Below are positions 1 to 9,383 of a stretch of 64,000 bases of DNA, piece by piece. Source of the stretch: Stenotrophomonas maltophilia (lineage in GTDB: Bacteria > Pseudomonadota > Gammaproteobacteria > Xanthomonadales > Xanthomonadaceae); NCBI RefSeq assembly GCF_002205165.1, contig NZ_NIVS01000020.1:124001-188000 (forward strand). Reading direction: 5' to 3'. Position numbers and translations under genes: made by a program. A model generated the notes under the pieces. It ran no database searches. It was not told the DNA's origin and worked only from the letters and a program-made list of their open reading frames with translations. Numbering within the stretch: the stretch's first letter is position 1; each line of letters begins with the position of its first letter.

Positions 1-3000
1 AAGGGCACCGTACTGGGCGCGGCCGTCCATGATGCTTCCGGCGCGCTGCTTTACGCAGCGGGTACGGTACTGGCAGATGCGGTCACGCTGCCGCAGGGCG
101 CGCGCCTGTCCGCAGGCCTGCGCCTGCCGCTGCCGGCGCGCATCGCGGCAATGACCTGGCCGGCCGGCGTGGCCCTTCCGGCGTCGCCGCTCGGCAATCT
201 AGTCACCTTGGCGGCCGACCTCGCGCTGGCCAAGGGCGCCTTCATTCCCAGCGATACCGAGGTCGTGCTGCCGGGCGGCGCCACCACGGTGAACCTGCGG
301 CCCACCGACGCGGACGGCAATCAAGGCCGCCTCTGGGCGCTGGCACCGATGCTGGCCGCCGGGTCGCAATCGTGGGACATCAGTCTGGTGGCGGGCGCCG
401 ATGTGGCCGCCGCCGACCGCCTGACAGTGGCCCCGGCGGGTACCGGCAGCCTGCGCCTGTCCGATCCGCATTACGGCCAGGGCGGCGCGGTGGTGGAGAT
501 CCCCGGGACCGGTTCGCCGGCGACGTACCGGTGGGGGGATGTGGATGCATTCGAACGGATGGTCGTGGAGTACTACGGCGAGTACATCCTGAGCTTCGTA
601 CCCACCACGGGCACCGGGTTCACCGAAGACCAGCTCAACGAGCTGACGATGTGGGGCTTCGTGTACAGCGGCCCGGAGAATCTCAACGACCTCGGTTACG
701 ACGGCGTGGCGGCGATCGACTCGCCGGCGACGCCACCGGAGACCGAGTTCAAGACGCTGCCAGGCCGCGAACAGCTGCCCAGTGTGGTGCGTACCGGTAC
801 CGGCGACCTGCGTCTGGTCTCCGGCAAGGACATCGCCACGACCTCGTTGTATGGCGTGTACACCGCCGGTACGGCGTCGGCAGCGTTGACCGGCAGCAAC
901 GGCGATCCCTACCACCAGCCACGCGCGCGGGTGGCGCCGAGCAATTCCAATCCGCTCGGCAACAGTGTGCTGGGGGATGCCGGTGAGGTGTTCGAGCATC
1001 TCGTCGATGGCGGCAGCCAGAGCCTCTACCAGGCGTGGTACCCCGAAGCAGGTGGCAACCTGCTGCTGCGCGCCGGTGGCAACATCCTGGGTGACAGCCT
1101 GGGGCGCCAGGGAGTGCTGACGCGTACGGAAACGCTGGGAATCGCCACACCGCGATTGAGCACCAGCGCAGCGGTCGGCAACTGGTTGTGGCGGCAGGGG
1201 ACCGGCAGCGTGCAGGCCGGCGCGGAAGGTCTGCCGACCGCATGGTGGATCAACTTCGGCACCTACGTTGCCGCGCCCGACAACGAGAACTACAACAACA
1301 ACTTCGTCAACATGCCGCAGCTGGTCGGGTTCACCGGCTTTGGCACCCTCGGTGGCGGCAACCTGTTGCTGGAAGCGGGCGGCGATGCCGGCATGCTGCA
1401 GCGCCGCGGCGACCACGGTGCGGCCTTCATCACCCGCAGCGCCGGCCTGAACCTGACCGTTGCCAGCACTGGCAGGGTCGGCGCCGATGGCGTGCTGGTC
1501 CAGACTGGCGGCGGTGATCTGGACATCCGCATCGGCGGCGGACTGAACGCCGATCCGGCGTTGCGCTCCTTCACCGGCAGCAACGCCCCGCCGGTCGCCA
1601 ACGAAATCACCGTCAATGACGCCCAGCGGCTGGATATCAACGGCAGCTTCACCAATCTGCGCGGTGCACTGCGGCTGGAAGCCGGTGCGGTCGGCGGGGT
1701 CGAGCTGCGCTACGGCAAACGCCAGGATGCCAAGGAGTCGCGTCCCTACGACGTCTATACCGCAACGGCAGCGACGGCTGCGGGCGGGCCGGTGCTGGTG
1801 CTCGGCGATGCCGGCGCCCGCCTGGATGCGCGCGGCGACCTCGTGCTGGGCACCGTGGTCGATCCCGGCCGGGTCGCGCAGTTCAACAACGGCACGCCCT
1901 TCAGCGCGGGCGGCAACGCTTACCAGGATGGCGGCTGGAGCTGGTTCTCGCTATGGACCCCGTCCACTGCCGTGGACCTGATGGCGGCCGGTGGCAACCT
2001 GACCCCGTCACTGGCGATGCAGGACCGCAACGCAGGCACCGATGCCCAGGCCACCGATGGCAACATCGTGTATCCCTCGGTGCTGCGCGCAGCGGCAGCC
2101 AGCGGCAGCATCTACTACGGCCGCGCCCGTGTCGCCCAGACGGCCGGCACCAACAACGAGGATTTCGTGGCCGGTGTGGTGCTGGCACCGTCGCCGGTGG
2201 ACGCGCACTTCAACGCCCAGGGTACCGGTCAACTGGAACTGCTGGCCGCCGGCTCGATCTATGCCAACGGCACCGGCTTTGCCACCTCGGGCGCAGACCC
2301 GACCGCGTTGCCCAATCCCTGGAATCCCGGCTTCGTCGGGCAGGGGCAGGAGATATGGTACGGGCGGCAGTATCTGCACAACGTCAGTGCCGGCGCCCTC
2401 GCGCCGAGCGTGCTGCTCTCAGGCAACCGCGCCAACGGCTCGCTCCAGATCTATCCGCTGTTCTCCTTTACTGCGCCAACCGCATCCGGCTACGTGCACG
2501 TGGGCCAGACGCCCTCGCGCTACTACGCTCTCAACGGCGACCTGGTCGGCCTGCGCACTGGCGGCATAGTGGATACCAACTACAGCGTCTTCAACAACGG
2601 TGTCGTCACCACCACGACCAATACCTGGTACGACGGCGGCGGTGCAGTGGCGATCCGCGCCGGCCGGGACATCGTCAACTCGGGCACGCCGCTGGGTGCC
2701 TACGACAACATGGCCACCACCTTTGGCAATCTCGACGGCGCGCTGGGGTGGATGGGGGCGATCAACCGCGGCGATCCTGCGGCCGAACCCAGGCCCACCG
2801 CCATCACCCAGGGCACCGCGCGGGGCAACCTGATCGTGCACACCAGTGCCGACGACGTCTCGATCATGCAGGCCGGGCGTGACATCCGCTTCAGCACGTT
2901 CTACGTCGCCGGCCCCGGGTTGCTGGACATCAGCGCCGGCCGCGACGTGTACATGGCCGACAAGGGCGAACTGCGCAGCCTGGGCCCTGTCGCCAGTGTC

Positions 3001-4593
3001 ACGCCCGGCGACCGCGGCAGCGGCGCCAGCATCGCCGTGGCCGCGGGCCTGGGCCGCCATGGCGCGGACTGGAACGCCTTCGCCGCGCGCTATCTGGATG
3101 CCGCCAACCTGGCCGATCCCAACCGTGCGCTCGCCGAGCAGGACGGCAAAGTCGTGCGTGTCTACGGCGATGCGCTGTCGTTGACGCAATGGCTGCAGAC
3201 GCAGTTCGGTTACGGCGGTGACGAGGCCGGTGCCGCCGCGTTCCTGGCCCAACAGCAGCAGGCACTGGACCAGGGCCATGCGGCCGCGGTGGCGAGCGGC
3301 GGCACGGCCTCCAACCGCGACCTCGCCCGCGAGTTCAAGCAGGAAAGCCAGCTGCACCTGGTCAATTGGCTGACCGGACGTTTCGGCGGTGCCAACGGCC
3401 GTGGCCTGCACTTCGATGCCGCCAGCATGGACGCGCAGGCCTTCTTCGCCGCGCTGCCGGCCGAGCAGCAGAGCGCGTTCCTGCGCAACGTGTATTACGC
3501 CGAGCTCAAGGCCGCCGGGCGTGAGTACACCGCGGTCGACGGCCCGCGCGAAGGCAGCTACCTGCGCGGCCGCGAGGCGATCGCCACGCTGCTGCCGACC
3601 AAGGATGCCAAGGGCGGTGAGATCGCCTATCAGGGTGACCTCACCATGTTCAGCAGTGCGCTGTACTACGAGGGCGTTCTCGAGGCGGCCGCCACCCGCC
3701 GTCCGAAGCCGGGCCGCACCTACCTGAGCGAAGCGGAGTGGATCGCCGCCGGTCGTCCCACCACCGGGGTGCGCTATTACCGTGTCAACGATGCCGGTAT
3801 CCACACCGATTTCGGCGGCGACATCCACCTGCTGGTGCCTGGCGGGCGCACGCTGGTCGGCGTGGACGGCGGCTTCCTGCCGGGGGCGGGCTCCGGCGTG
3901 CTGACCCAGGGCGAAGGTGACATCAACATCTACTCGCGCGGCAGCCTGTTGCTTGGCCAGAGCCGTATCTTCACCACGTTTGGCGGCAACATCCTGGCCT
4001 GGTCGGCCGAGGGCGACATCAATGCCGGCCGTGGCAGCAAGACCACGGTGGTCTACACGCCGCAGCGCCGCGTCTACGACACCGTCGGCAACGTCGCGCT
4101 GTCGCCGAACACGCCCAATACCGGCGCCGGCATCGCCACGCTCAACCCGATCGCGGAAGTGCCGCCGGGCGACATCGACCTGATCGCACCGCTGGGCACC
4201 ATCGATGCGGGCGAAGCCGGCATCCGCGTCTCGGGCAACGTCAACCTGGCTGCGCTGCAGGTCCTCAACGCCGACAACATCCAGGTGCAGGGCAAGGCGG
4301 TCGGCATTCCGGTGGTCGCGGCAGTCAACGTCAGTGCGTTGACCTCGGCCAGCGCGGCGGCCAACACCGCCGTGCAGGCGGCGCAGGAGATGGTCAAGCG
4401 CCAGACCCAGCAGACCCGTCCCTCCACGATCAGCGTGCAGGTGCTGGGCTTCGGTAGTGACACCAGCAGCGTGGCACCGCCGAAACATGACGAGCGCTAC
4501 GACCCGGACAGCGTGGTGCAGGTGATCGGGATGGGCGAGCTGAGCACCGGGCAACGCGCCCGCCTCGACGCCGCGACGACGAAACGACAGTGA
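1..4593 (+). CDS. Filamentous-haemagglutinin-family exoprotein (TpsA), 5'-truncated by the window
   Basis: The reading frame is open from the first base, so the N-terminal signal and TPS secretion domain lie outside the window. About 1530 residues are visible. They are low-complexity beta-helix-like sequence rich in Gly, Asn, Asp and Ala, with repeated patterns such as GGNLLL, AGRDI and GDINI, as in the haemagglutinin/DUF3739 group of two-partner secretion (TPS) exoproteins. I found no cysteine in the visible part, which fits a protein that crosses the periplasm unfolded. A less repetitive helical-looking insert is visible at about 3050-3760. The C-terminus ends in a short charged tail. The FhaC-type transporter starts 151 bp downstream. 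Family assignment is firm; adhesion or another function is inference. Confidence 0.88.
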   Translation, partial: KGTVLGAAVHDASGALLYAAGTVLADAVTLPQGARLSAGLRLPLPARIAAMTWPAGVALPASPLGNLVTLAADLALAKGAFIPSDTEVVLPGGATTVNLRPTDADGNQGRLWALAPMLAAGSQSWDISLVAGADVAAADRLTVAPAGTGSLRLSDPHYGQGGAVVEIPGTGSPATYRWGDVDAFERMVVEYYGEYILSFVPTTGTGFTEDQLNELTMWGFVYSGPENLNDLGYDGVAAIDSPATPPETEFKTLPGREQLPSVVRTGTGDLRLVSGKDIATTSLYGVYTAGTASAALTGSNGDPYHQPRARVAPSNSNPLGNSVLGDAGEVFEHLVDGGSQSLYQAWYPEAGGNLLLRAGGNILGDSLGRQGVLTRTETLGIATPRLSTSAAVGNWLWRQGTGSVQAGAEGLPTAWWINFGTYVAAPDNENYNNNFVNMPQLVGFTGFGTLGGGNLLLEAGGDAGMLQRRGDHGAAFITRSAGLNLTVASTGRVGADGVLVQTGGGDLDIRIGGGLNADPALRSFTGSNAPPVANEITVNDAQRLDINGSFTNLRGALRLEAGAVGGVELRYGKRQDAKESRPYDVYTATAATAAGGPVLVLGDAGARLDARGDLVLGTVVDPGRVAQFNNGTPFSAGGNAYQDGGWSWFSLWTPSTAVDLMAAGGNLTPSLAMQDRNAGTDAQATDGNIVYPSVLRAAAASGSIYYGRARVAQTAGTNNEDFVAGVVLAPSPVDAHFNAQGTGQLELLAAGSIYANGTGFATSGADPTALPNPWNPGFVGQGQEIWYGRQYLHNVSAGALAPSVLLSGNRANGSLQIYPLFSFTAPTASGYVHVGQTPSRYYALNGDLVGLRTGGIVDTNYSVFNNGVVTTTTNTWYDGGGAVAIRAGRDIVNSGTPLGAYDNMATTFGNLDGALGWMGAINRGDPAAEPRPTAITQGTARGNLIVHTSADDVSIMQAGRDIRFSTFYVAGPGLLDISAGRDVYMADKGELRSLGPVASVTPGDRGSGASIAVAAGLGRHGADWNAFAARYLDAANLADPNRALAEQDGKVVRVYGDALSLTQWLQTQFGYGGDEAGAAAFLAQQQQALDQGHAAAVASGGTASNRDLAREFKQESQLHLVNWLTGRFGGANGRGLHFDAASMDAQAFFAALPAEQQSAFLRNVYYAELKAAGREYTAVDGPREGSYLRGREAIATLLPTKDAKGGEIAYQGDLTMFSSALYYEGVLEAAATRRPKPGRTYLSEAEWIAAGRPTTGVRYYRVNDAGIHTDFGGDIHLLVPGGRTLVGVDGGFLPGAGSGVLTQGEGDINIYSRGSLLLGQSRIFTTFGGNILAWSAEGDINAGRGSKTTVVYTPQRRVYDTVGNVALSPNTPNTGAGIATLNPIAEVPPGDIDLIAPLGTIDAGEAGIRVSGNVNLAALQVLNADNIQVQGKAVGIPVVAAVNVSALTSASAAANTAVQAAQEMVKRQTQQTRPSTISVQVLGFGSDTSSVAPPKHDERYDPDSVVQVIGMGELSTGQRARLDAATTKRQ

Positions 4594-4744
4594 TGACGAC
4601 GTCTTTCCCACCCTTGGCCAGCGTGCGTGGCCAACGTCCCGCGCGCGCACGCAACTGCCTTGCCTGTGCAACGGCGCTGTTATCGCCGTTGCACACGCTC
4701 TCCGCCTGCGCACCTGCACCCCTTTCCGCATCGAGAAGCCACTG

Positions 4745-6364
4745 ATGTCTTCAATTTCCCCTGTGCTGGCATGGGCGCCCCTGCCACTGGGCCTGCTCTG
4801 CGCGATCTCGCTGGCCAACGCGCAGACCGCACCTGCCGACGCCGTCGCCGCCCCGGTGGCCGTTGAATCTGCGCCGGCACGCGTCAACATCAACGAGTAC
4901 CTGGTACGCGGCAACACGGTGCTCGGTGCGCGCGATATCGAGCAGGCCGTCTCCCCGCATCTCGGCCCCGACCGCACGCTGCAGGACGTTGAAGCGGCAC
5001 GCGTGGCGCTGCAGTCGGCCTACCAGGGCAAGGGCTACCAATCGGTCTACGTGGACCTGCCCGAACAGCAGGTCAGTGGGGGCGTGGTGATCCTGCAGGT
5101 GACCGAAACCCGCATCGGCCAGGTCAAGGTGGTCGGCGCCGGGCACAACGATCCTGCTCGCCTGGCCGAGCGCGTGCCAGCGCTGCAGGCCGGCGCGGTG
5201 CCGGATTTCGAGCGTGCGCAGGCGCAGCTGACCGAGCTCAACCGCGGCGGCAAGCGCCAGGTGGTGCCACTGGTCAAGCCGGGTGCCGCCGAGGGCACGA
5301 TGGATGTGGAGCTCAAGGTCGACGACAAATCCCCCTGGCGCTACAGCGCCACGCTCAACAACGACCACAGCGTGGATACCGAGCCGCTGCGCAGCATTCT
5401 CACCGTTGGCCACGACAACCTCTGGCAGCGCGAGCACACCGCCTCGCTGACCTTCTTCGCCGCGCCTCAGGATCTGGACCAGGCCAACGTGTGGTCTGGC
5501 GCCTACGGCCTGCCGCTGGGCAGCCCGGACTGGATGCTGGATTTCTCCGGCTATCGCTCCGACAGCAACGTGGTGTCCACCGGCCAGACCAACGTCACCG
5601 GCAAGGGCCACGCGGTCGGCGTCAAGCTCAGCCACACCTTCCCGATGACCGGTGCCTGGTGGCACCAGCTCTCGGCCGGTATCGACTTCAAGGACCTGGA
5701 CGAATCGGTCGCGATGGTCGGCCAGGCCTCGGATTTCGCCCCGCTCAAGTACGCGCCGGTGACCGTGGCCTACAGCGGCTTCCGCCAAGGCACCAGGCAC
5801 CAGCTCAACGTCGGCGTACAGGCCGTGTTCGGTGCGCGCAGCCTGTTCGGCTATGGCAGTACCGATGACGAGTTCGACTGGAAACGCGCCTACGCCGATC
5901 CCAGCTTCTTCGCGCTCAAGCTGGAACTCAGCGACACCTACACGCTGGAGAGTGGTGCGCAGTGGTTCGCGCGGCTGTCGGCACAGATGACCGATCAGCC
6001 GCTGGTCTCCGGCGAACAGTTCGCTGCTGGCGGCATGTTCACCACCCGTGGCTACCGCTCGGCCGAAGGTATCGGCGATTACGGCGCGCTGGCTACGCTG
6101 GAATGGCGCACGCGCCCGCTCGGTCTGTGGGGCCTGCAGGACTGGCGCTTCTACGGCTTCCTCGATGGCGCCTGGCTGGGCCTGCGCCGGCCGCTGCCCG
6201 AGCAGGCCGACAGCGCCGCGATGAGCGCGGTCGGCGTCGGCAGCAGCCTGCGCATCGGCGAGCACTACAACCTCCGCTTCGATTACGGCCGGACGCTGCG
6301 CGACGGGCCGACCACCACCAAAGATGCCAACCGCCTGCACCTGAGCGTCGGCGCCAGCTACTGA
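4745..6364 (+). CDS. ShlB/FhaC/HecB-family TPS outer-membrane transporter (TpsB)
   Basis: This 539-residue protein should secrete the upstream exoprotein across the outer membrane. It starts with a signal peptide (about residues 1-26, ending SLANAQ). Two POTRA-like domains follow: about 45-115, containing YLVRGNTVLG and YQGKGYQSVYV, and about 118-190. The rest is a 16-strand-type barrel. A TTRGY motif near residue 440 matches the conserved loop-6 tip of FhaC-like barrels, and the protein ends in an aromatic residue as outer-membrane barrels do. The 151-bp gap to the exoprotein holds no other gene. The ATG chosen directly precedes the signal peptide. Confidence in the TpsB family is high. Confidence 0.93.
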   Translation: MSSISPVLAWAPLPLGLLCAISLANAQTAPADAVAAPVAVESAPARVNINEYLVRGNTVLGARDIEQAVSPHLGPDRTLQDVEAARVALQSAYQGKGYQSVYVDLPEQQVSGGVVILQVTETRIGQVKVVGAGHNDPARLAERVPALQAGAVPDFERAQAQLTELNRGGKRQVVPLVKPGAAEGTMDVELKVDDKSPWRYSATLNNDHSVDTEPLRSILTVGHDNLWQREHTASLTFFAAPQDLDQANVWSGAYGLPLGSPDWMLDFSGYRSDSNVVSTGQTNVTGKGHAVGVKLSHTFPMTGAWWHQLSAGIDFKDLDESVAMVGQASDFAPLKYAPVTVAYSGFRQGTRHQLNVGVQAVFGARSLFGYGSTDDEFDWKRAYADPSFFALKLELSDTYTLESGAQWFARLSAQMTDQPLVSGEQFAAGGMFTTRGYRSAEGIGDYGALATLEWRTRPLGLWGLQDWRFYGFLDGAWLGLRRPLPEQADSAAMSAVGVGSSLRIGEHYNLRFDYGRTLRDGPTTTKDANRLHLSVGASY

Positions 6365-6401
6365 GCCTGACTTTCCCAAGCATTCTCCGGAGATACCGTC
6401 C

Positions 6402-8213
6402 ATGCAACGCCTTCTTGCCCTGTTGTTGTTCTGTCTGAGCATGTCCACGCTCGGCGTCGCCCACGCCGAGACCGCGTGGTGGCAGGCCGATTGGAAGTAC
6501 CGCAAACCGATCACGCTCGATGCCAGCCCCAATGGGGCGGCGCTGGGCGGCAATCTCGGCCGCACGCCGGTGCTGATCCGCCTGCACACCGGCAACTTCG
6601 CCTTCGATGGCGTCGCCGAGGGCGGCAACGACCTGCGCTTCATCGGTGCCGATGGCCACACCGTGCTCAACCACCAGATCGAGCAATACGACGCGGCACT
6701 GGGCATGGCCCTGGTCTGGGTCGATGTGCCCACGCTCAGCGGCACCGCGGCACAGACCATCTGGATGTACTACGGCAACGCCGGCGCGCCGGCAGCGGCC
6801 AACGGCCAGCGTGTGTTCGATCCGGACTACAGCGCCGTCTACCACTTCGCCGACAGCGGGACCGAGGCGCGCGACACCACCGCCTACGTCAACACGCTCA
6901 CCGGTGAGTTCAAGCCGGCCGACGGCGCCATCATCGGCCGTGCCGCCCAGTTGGCGGGGACACCGCTGCATCTCCCCGGCGCGCCGTCGCTTGCCGTGAT
7001 CGCCAACGGTGCGATGACCGTCTCGGCCTGGATCAAACCGGACCAGCTCGGCCCGGACCAGGCGATCTACGCCCGCCGCGAAGGGGACAACGTCTTCCTC
7101 GTGGGGCTCGACAACGGCGTGCCCTACGTCCGCGTCAACGACCAGCGCAGCCAGCCGATTCCGGCGCTGGTGGCCGGCCAGTGGGCGCACGTGGCCGTGA
7201 CCAGCAGCGAGAACGCGGTGATTCTCTACGTTGCCGGGCGCGAAGCGGTGCGCCTGGCGACCGGCCTGCCGGCCTTCACCGGTGAGGCCCTGCTCGGCGG
7301 CGATGCACCTGCCGCCGGTGCGGCGGGTGATGCGGCCGCCGTTGCGACCGCGCAGCCGTTCCTGGGCGTGATCGATGAAGTGCGTGTGTCCAAGGTCGCG
7401 CGCCCGGCCACCGCGCTTCTGGTCGATGCCACGGCGCAGGGCGCCGAATCGCGCCTGATCGCCTTCGGCGAAGACGAGCAGTCCGCAGGTGTGAGCCACT
7501 TCGGGTTCATCCTCAAGGCGATGCCGGTCGATGCCTGGGTGGTCGTGATCGTGTTGGGCCTGATGCTGCTGCTGTCCTGGGCGATCATGATCGCCAAGAG
7601 CCGTTACTTCGGCACCGTGGCCAAGGCCAACGAGGCCTTCACCGTCCAGTACAAGAAGGTTACCGGTGCACCGGTCGCGTCGCTGCAGGAACTGGAGCGC
7701 ACCGGCACGCTGGCCCCGCAGATCCGCGACAACTCCACGTTGTGGCGCCTGTACCGCATCGCCATGGATGAAATGGACGGCCGCGGTTCGCACCACCACG
7801 GCCTCACTGCCGCGGCGATCACCTCGATCCGCGCCTCGATGGACGCTGAAGTCACGCGCGAGACCGAGCGGATGTCCAAGCGCATGAACTGGCTGTCGAC
7901 CACGATCGAAGGTGCGCCGTACATCGGCCTGTTCGGCACCGTCATCGGCATCATGCTGGTGTTCGCGGTGGCGGCGATGGCCGGCGCGGTGGACATCAAC
8001 TCGGTGGCCCCGGGCATGGCAGCGGCCTTGCTGTGTACGGCTGCCGGTCTGGGCGTCGCGATCCCGGCGCTGTTTGGCTACAACTGGCTGGCCTCGCGCG
8101 CTGAAGCGATCGCGGCAGACATGTCGGTGTTCGTCGACGAGTTCACTGCACGCCTGGCCGAAGAGTTCGACCGCACCGCACCGGCCGCCGCAGCGCGCCC
8201 GGCGCTGGCCTGA
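6402..8213 (+). CDS. ExbB/TolQ/MotA-type proton channel fused to an N-terminal periplasmic DUF2341-LamG region
   Basis: The protein has 603 residues, whereas a plain ExbB has about 240. A signal peptide (1-23, ending VAHAE) leads into a periplasmic part. This contains a DUF2341-like segment (about 60-140, with DLRFIGADG and IWMYYGN) and a LamG/concanavalin-like jelly roll (about 190-330, with MTVSAWIKPDQ and IDEVRVSKVARPA). Membrane segments lie near 375-397, 505-528 (IGLFGTVIGIMLVF) and 534-560 (GMAAALLCTAAGLGVAIPALFG), the three-helix layout of a MotA/TolQ/ExbB channel. ExbD and TonB-like genes follow within 11 and 5 bp, so the three form one energising unit. The extra N-terminal region is placed to touch periplasmic or envelope partners; its ligand is unknown. 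Confidence 0.88.
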   Translation: MQRLLALLLFCLSMSTLGVAHAETAWWQADWKYRKPITLDASPNGAALGGNLGRTPVLIRLHTGNFAFDGVAEGGNDLRFIGADGHTVLNHQIEQYDAALGMALVWVDVPTLSGTAAQTIWMYYGNAGAPAAANGQRVFDPDYSAVYHFADSGTEARDTTAYVNTLTGEFKPADGAIIGRAAQLAGTPLHLPGAPSLAVIANGAMTVSAWIKPDQLGPDQAIYARREGDNVFLVGLDNGVPYVRVNDQRSQPIPALVAGQWAHVAVTSSENAVILYVAGREAVRLATGLPAFTGEALLGGDAPAAGAAGDAAAVATAQPFLGVIDEVRVSKVARPATALLVDATAQGAESRLIAFGEDEQSAGVSHFGFILKAMPVDAWVVVIVLGLMLLLSWAIMIAKSRYFGTVAKANEAFTVQYKKVTGAPVASLQELERTGTLAPQIRDNSTLWRLYRIAMDEMDGRGSHHHGLTAAAITSIRASMDAEVTRETERMSKRMNWLSTTIEGAPYIGLFGTVIGIMLVFAVAAMAGAVDINSVAPGMAAALLCTAAGLGVAIPALFGYNWLASRAEAIAADMSVFVDEFTARLAEEFDRTAPAAAARPALA

Positions 8214-8223
8214 GGAGATCACC

Positions 8224-8637
8224 ATGGCCAGGGCAAAGCGGTTCGGCATCAAGAAGCGCGAAAAAGGCATCAATGTCACCCCGTTCGTGGACGTGCTGCT
8301 GGTGGTGCTGGTGATCTTCATCCTCACCAGCAACGCCACCATTCCCGGGATCGAGGTCAACCTGCCGAAGGCCAGTTCCAGCATGGCGCTGGAGAAGCCC
8401 AAGACCAAGGCGATCACGGTCGACAACGCGGGCCAGATCTTCCTCGACGCCTACCCGGTCAGCCTGGCCGAGCTGGAGGACCGCCTGCGGACGGAGAAAG
8501 CACTGAATCCGGATATCCCGGTGATCGTGCGCGGCGATGCGCAGGTGCAGTACGCGCGTGTGGTCGAAGTGCTCGACCTGCTGCGCAAGATCGAGCTGAC
8601 CCAGGTCGGCCTGGTCACCGGCAAAGTGCAGGGGTGA
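8224..8637 (+). CDS. ExbD/TolR-family biopolymer transport protein
   Basis: This 137-residue inner-membrane protein has a short basic cytoplasmic N-terminus and one membrane helix (about 19-40). The helix carries the family signature NVTPFVDVLLVVLVIF; Asp23 aligns with the proton-carrying aspartate of ExbD/TolR. The C-terminal half (about 60-135) looks like the ExbD periplasmic fold, with VIVRGDAQVQYARVVEVLD. The ATG at 8224 is preceded by GAGGAG, which supports it over in-frame upstream starts that lie inside the ExbB-like gene. It should form the stator with the ExbB-like protein upstream and drive the TonB-like protein encoded 4 bp downstream. Confidence 0.93.
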   Translation: MARAKRFGIKKREKGINVTPFVDVLLVVLVIFILTSNATIPGIEVNLPKASSSMALEKPKTKAITVDNAGQIFLDAYPVSLAELEDRLRTEKALNPDIPVIVRGDAQVQYARVVEVLDLLRKIELTQVGLVTGKVQG

Positions 8638-8641
8638 GGGC

Positions 8642-9334
8642 GTGACTTCCCTCCACTCCCGCAGCGGTGACAGCGTGCCGGCGTGGCGCCGCTGGCGGCC
8701 CGTGGTGGCGTTGATCGTCGGCCTGGCGGCACTGGTGCTGCTGCTCTGGTACCTGCTGTTCAAGGACACCGCCAGCACGCGGCGGCCCGTGGCCGAGATC
8801 CCGATGGTGATGTTGCCGCCACCACCGCCGCCGCCGCCACCGGAGCCTGAGCCCGAGCCGGAGGTGACCCCGGAAGAGGTCATGCCCGAGCCCGAGCCAC
8901 TGGACGAGGTGCCCAAGCCGACTGAAGAGGCGCCCACGCCTGACACCGCCGACCCGGTGACGATGGACGCCGACGCGCAGGCCGGCACCGACAGCTTCGG
9001 CATCCAGTCCGGTTCCGGTGCAGGGCGCAGCGGCGTCGGAGCCGGTGGCGCCGGCAATGCGAGCTATGGGCGTTACCTGGGCTACGTGCTGCAGCAGGCC
9101 GTGGCACGCGACCCCAAGGTGCAGCGTCTGGCCTTCCAGCTGACGGTCAACGTCTGGCTGGACGAGGCCGGGCAGGTCACCCGCGTCGAGTTGGCGCGTG
9201 GCAGCGGCAACGCCGAAGCCGATGACGCGGTGCTGCAGGCGATCCGCACGATCGGCCGCATCGACGAGCGGCCCCCGGCGTCGTTGAGCTTCCCGGCGCG
9301 CGTGCTGGTGCAGGGCCGCCGTCCGGCCGGATGA
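8642..9334 (+). CDS. TonB-like energy transducer
   Basis: The 230-residue product has a membrane anchor (about 22-42) and a strongly Pro/Glu-rich periplasmic linker: nine consecutive prolines, then EPEPEPE repeats to about residue 100. A Gly/Ser-rich stretch follows, then a C-terminal domain (about 140-230) with the TonB/TolA layout, including LTVNVWLDEAGQVTRVEL and ADDAVLQAIRTIG. It starts with GTG, four bases after the exbD stop, so translation is probably coupled. It should link the ExbB/ExbD stator to an outer-membrane client. No TonB-dependent receptor is nearby; the candidate clients are the TPS pair or the downstream porin. Confidence 0.88.
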   Translation: MTSLHSRSGDSVPAWRRWRPVVALIVGLAALVLLLWYLLFKDTASTRRPVAEIPMVMLPPPPPPPPPEPEPEPEVTPEEVMPEPEPLDEVPKPTEEAPTPDTADPVTMDADAQAGTDSFGIQSGSGAGRSGVGAGGAGNASYGRYLGYVLQQAVARDPKVQRLAFQLTVNVWLDEAGQVTRVELARGSGNAEADDAVLQAIRTIGRIDERPPASLSFPARVLVQGRRPAG

Positions 9335-9383
9335 GCGGCGCCGTTTTCTTCTTCCCTGATGTTTCCTTTCTGCGAGCAAGCCG

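Noticed and set aside
2419..4977. 852-residue open frame opposite the exoprotein gene
   Set aside because: It is the antisense of high-GC coding sequence, with Arg/Ala/Gly/His-rich composition, no domains, and it crosses the tpsA-tpsB border.
4751..8426. Long minus-strand open frames (669 and 777 residues) opposite tpsB and the ExbB gene
   Set aside because: Shadow frames; the plus-strand genes have signal peptides and clear domains.
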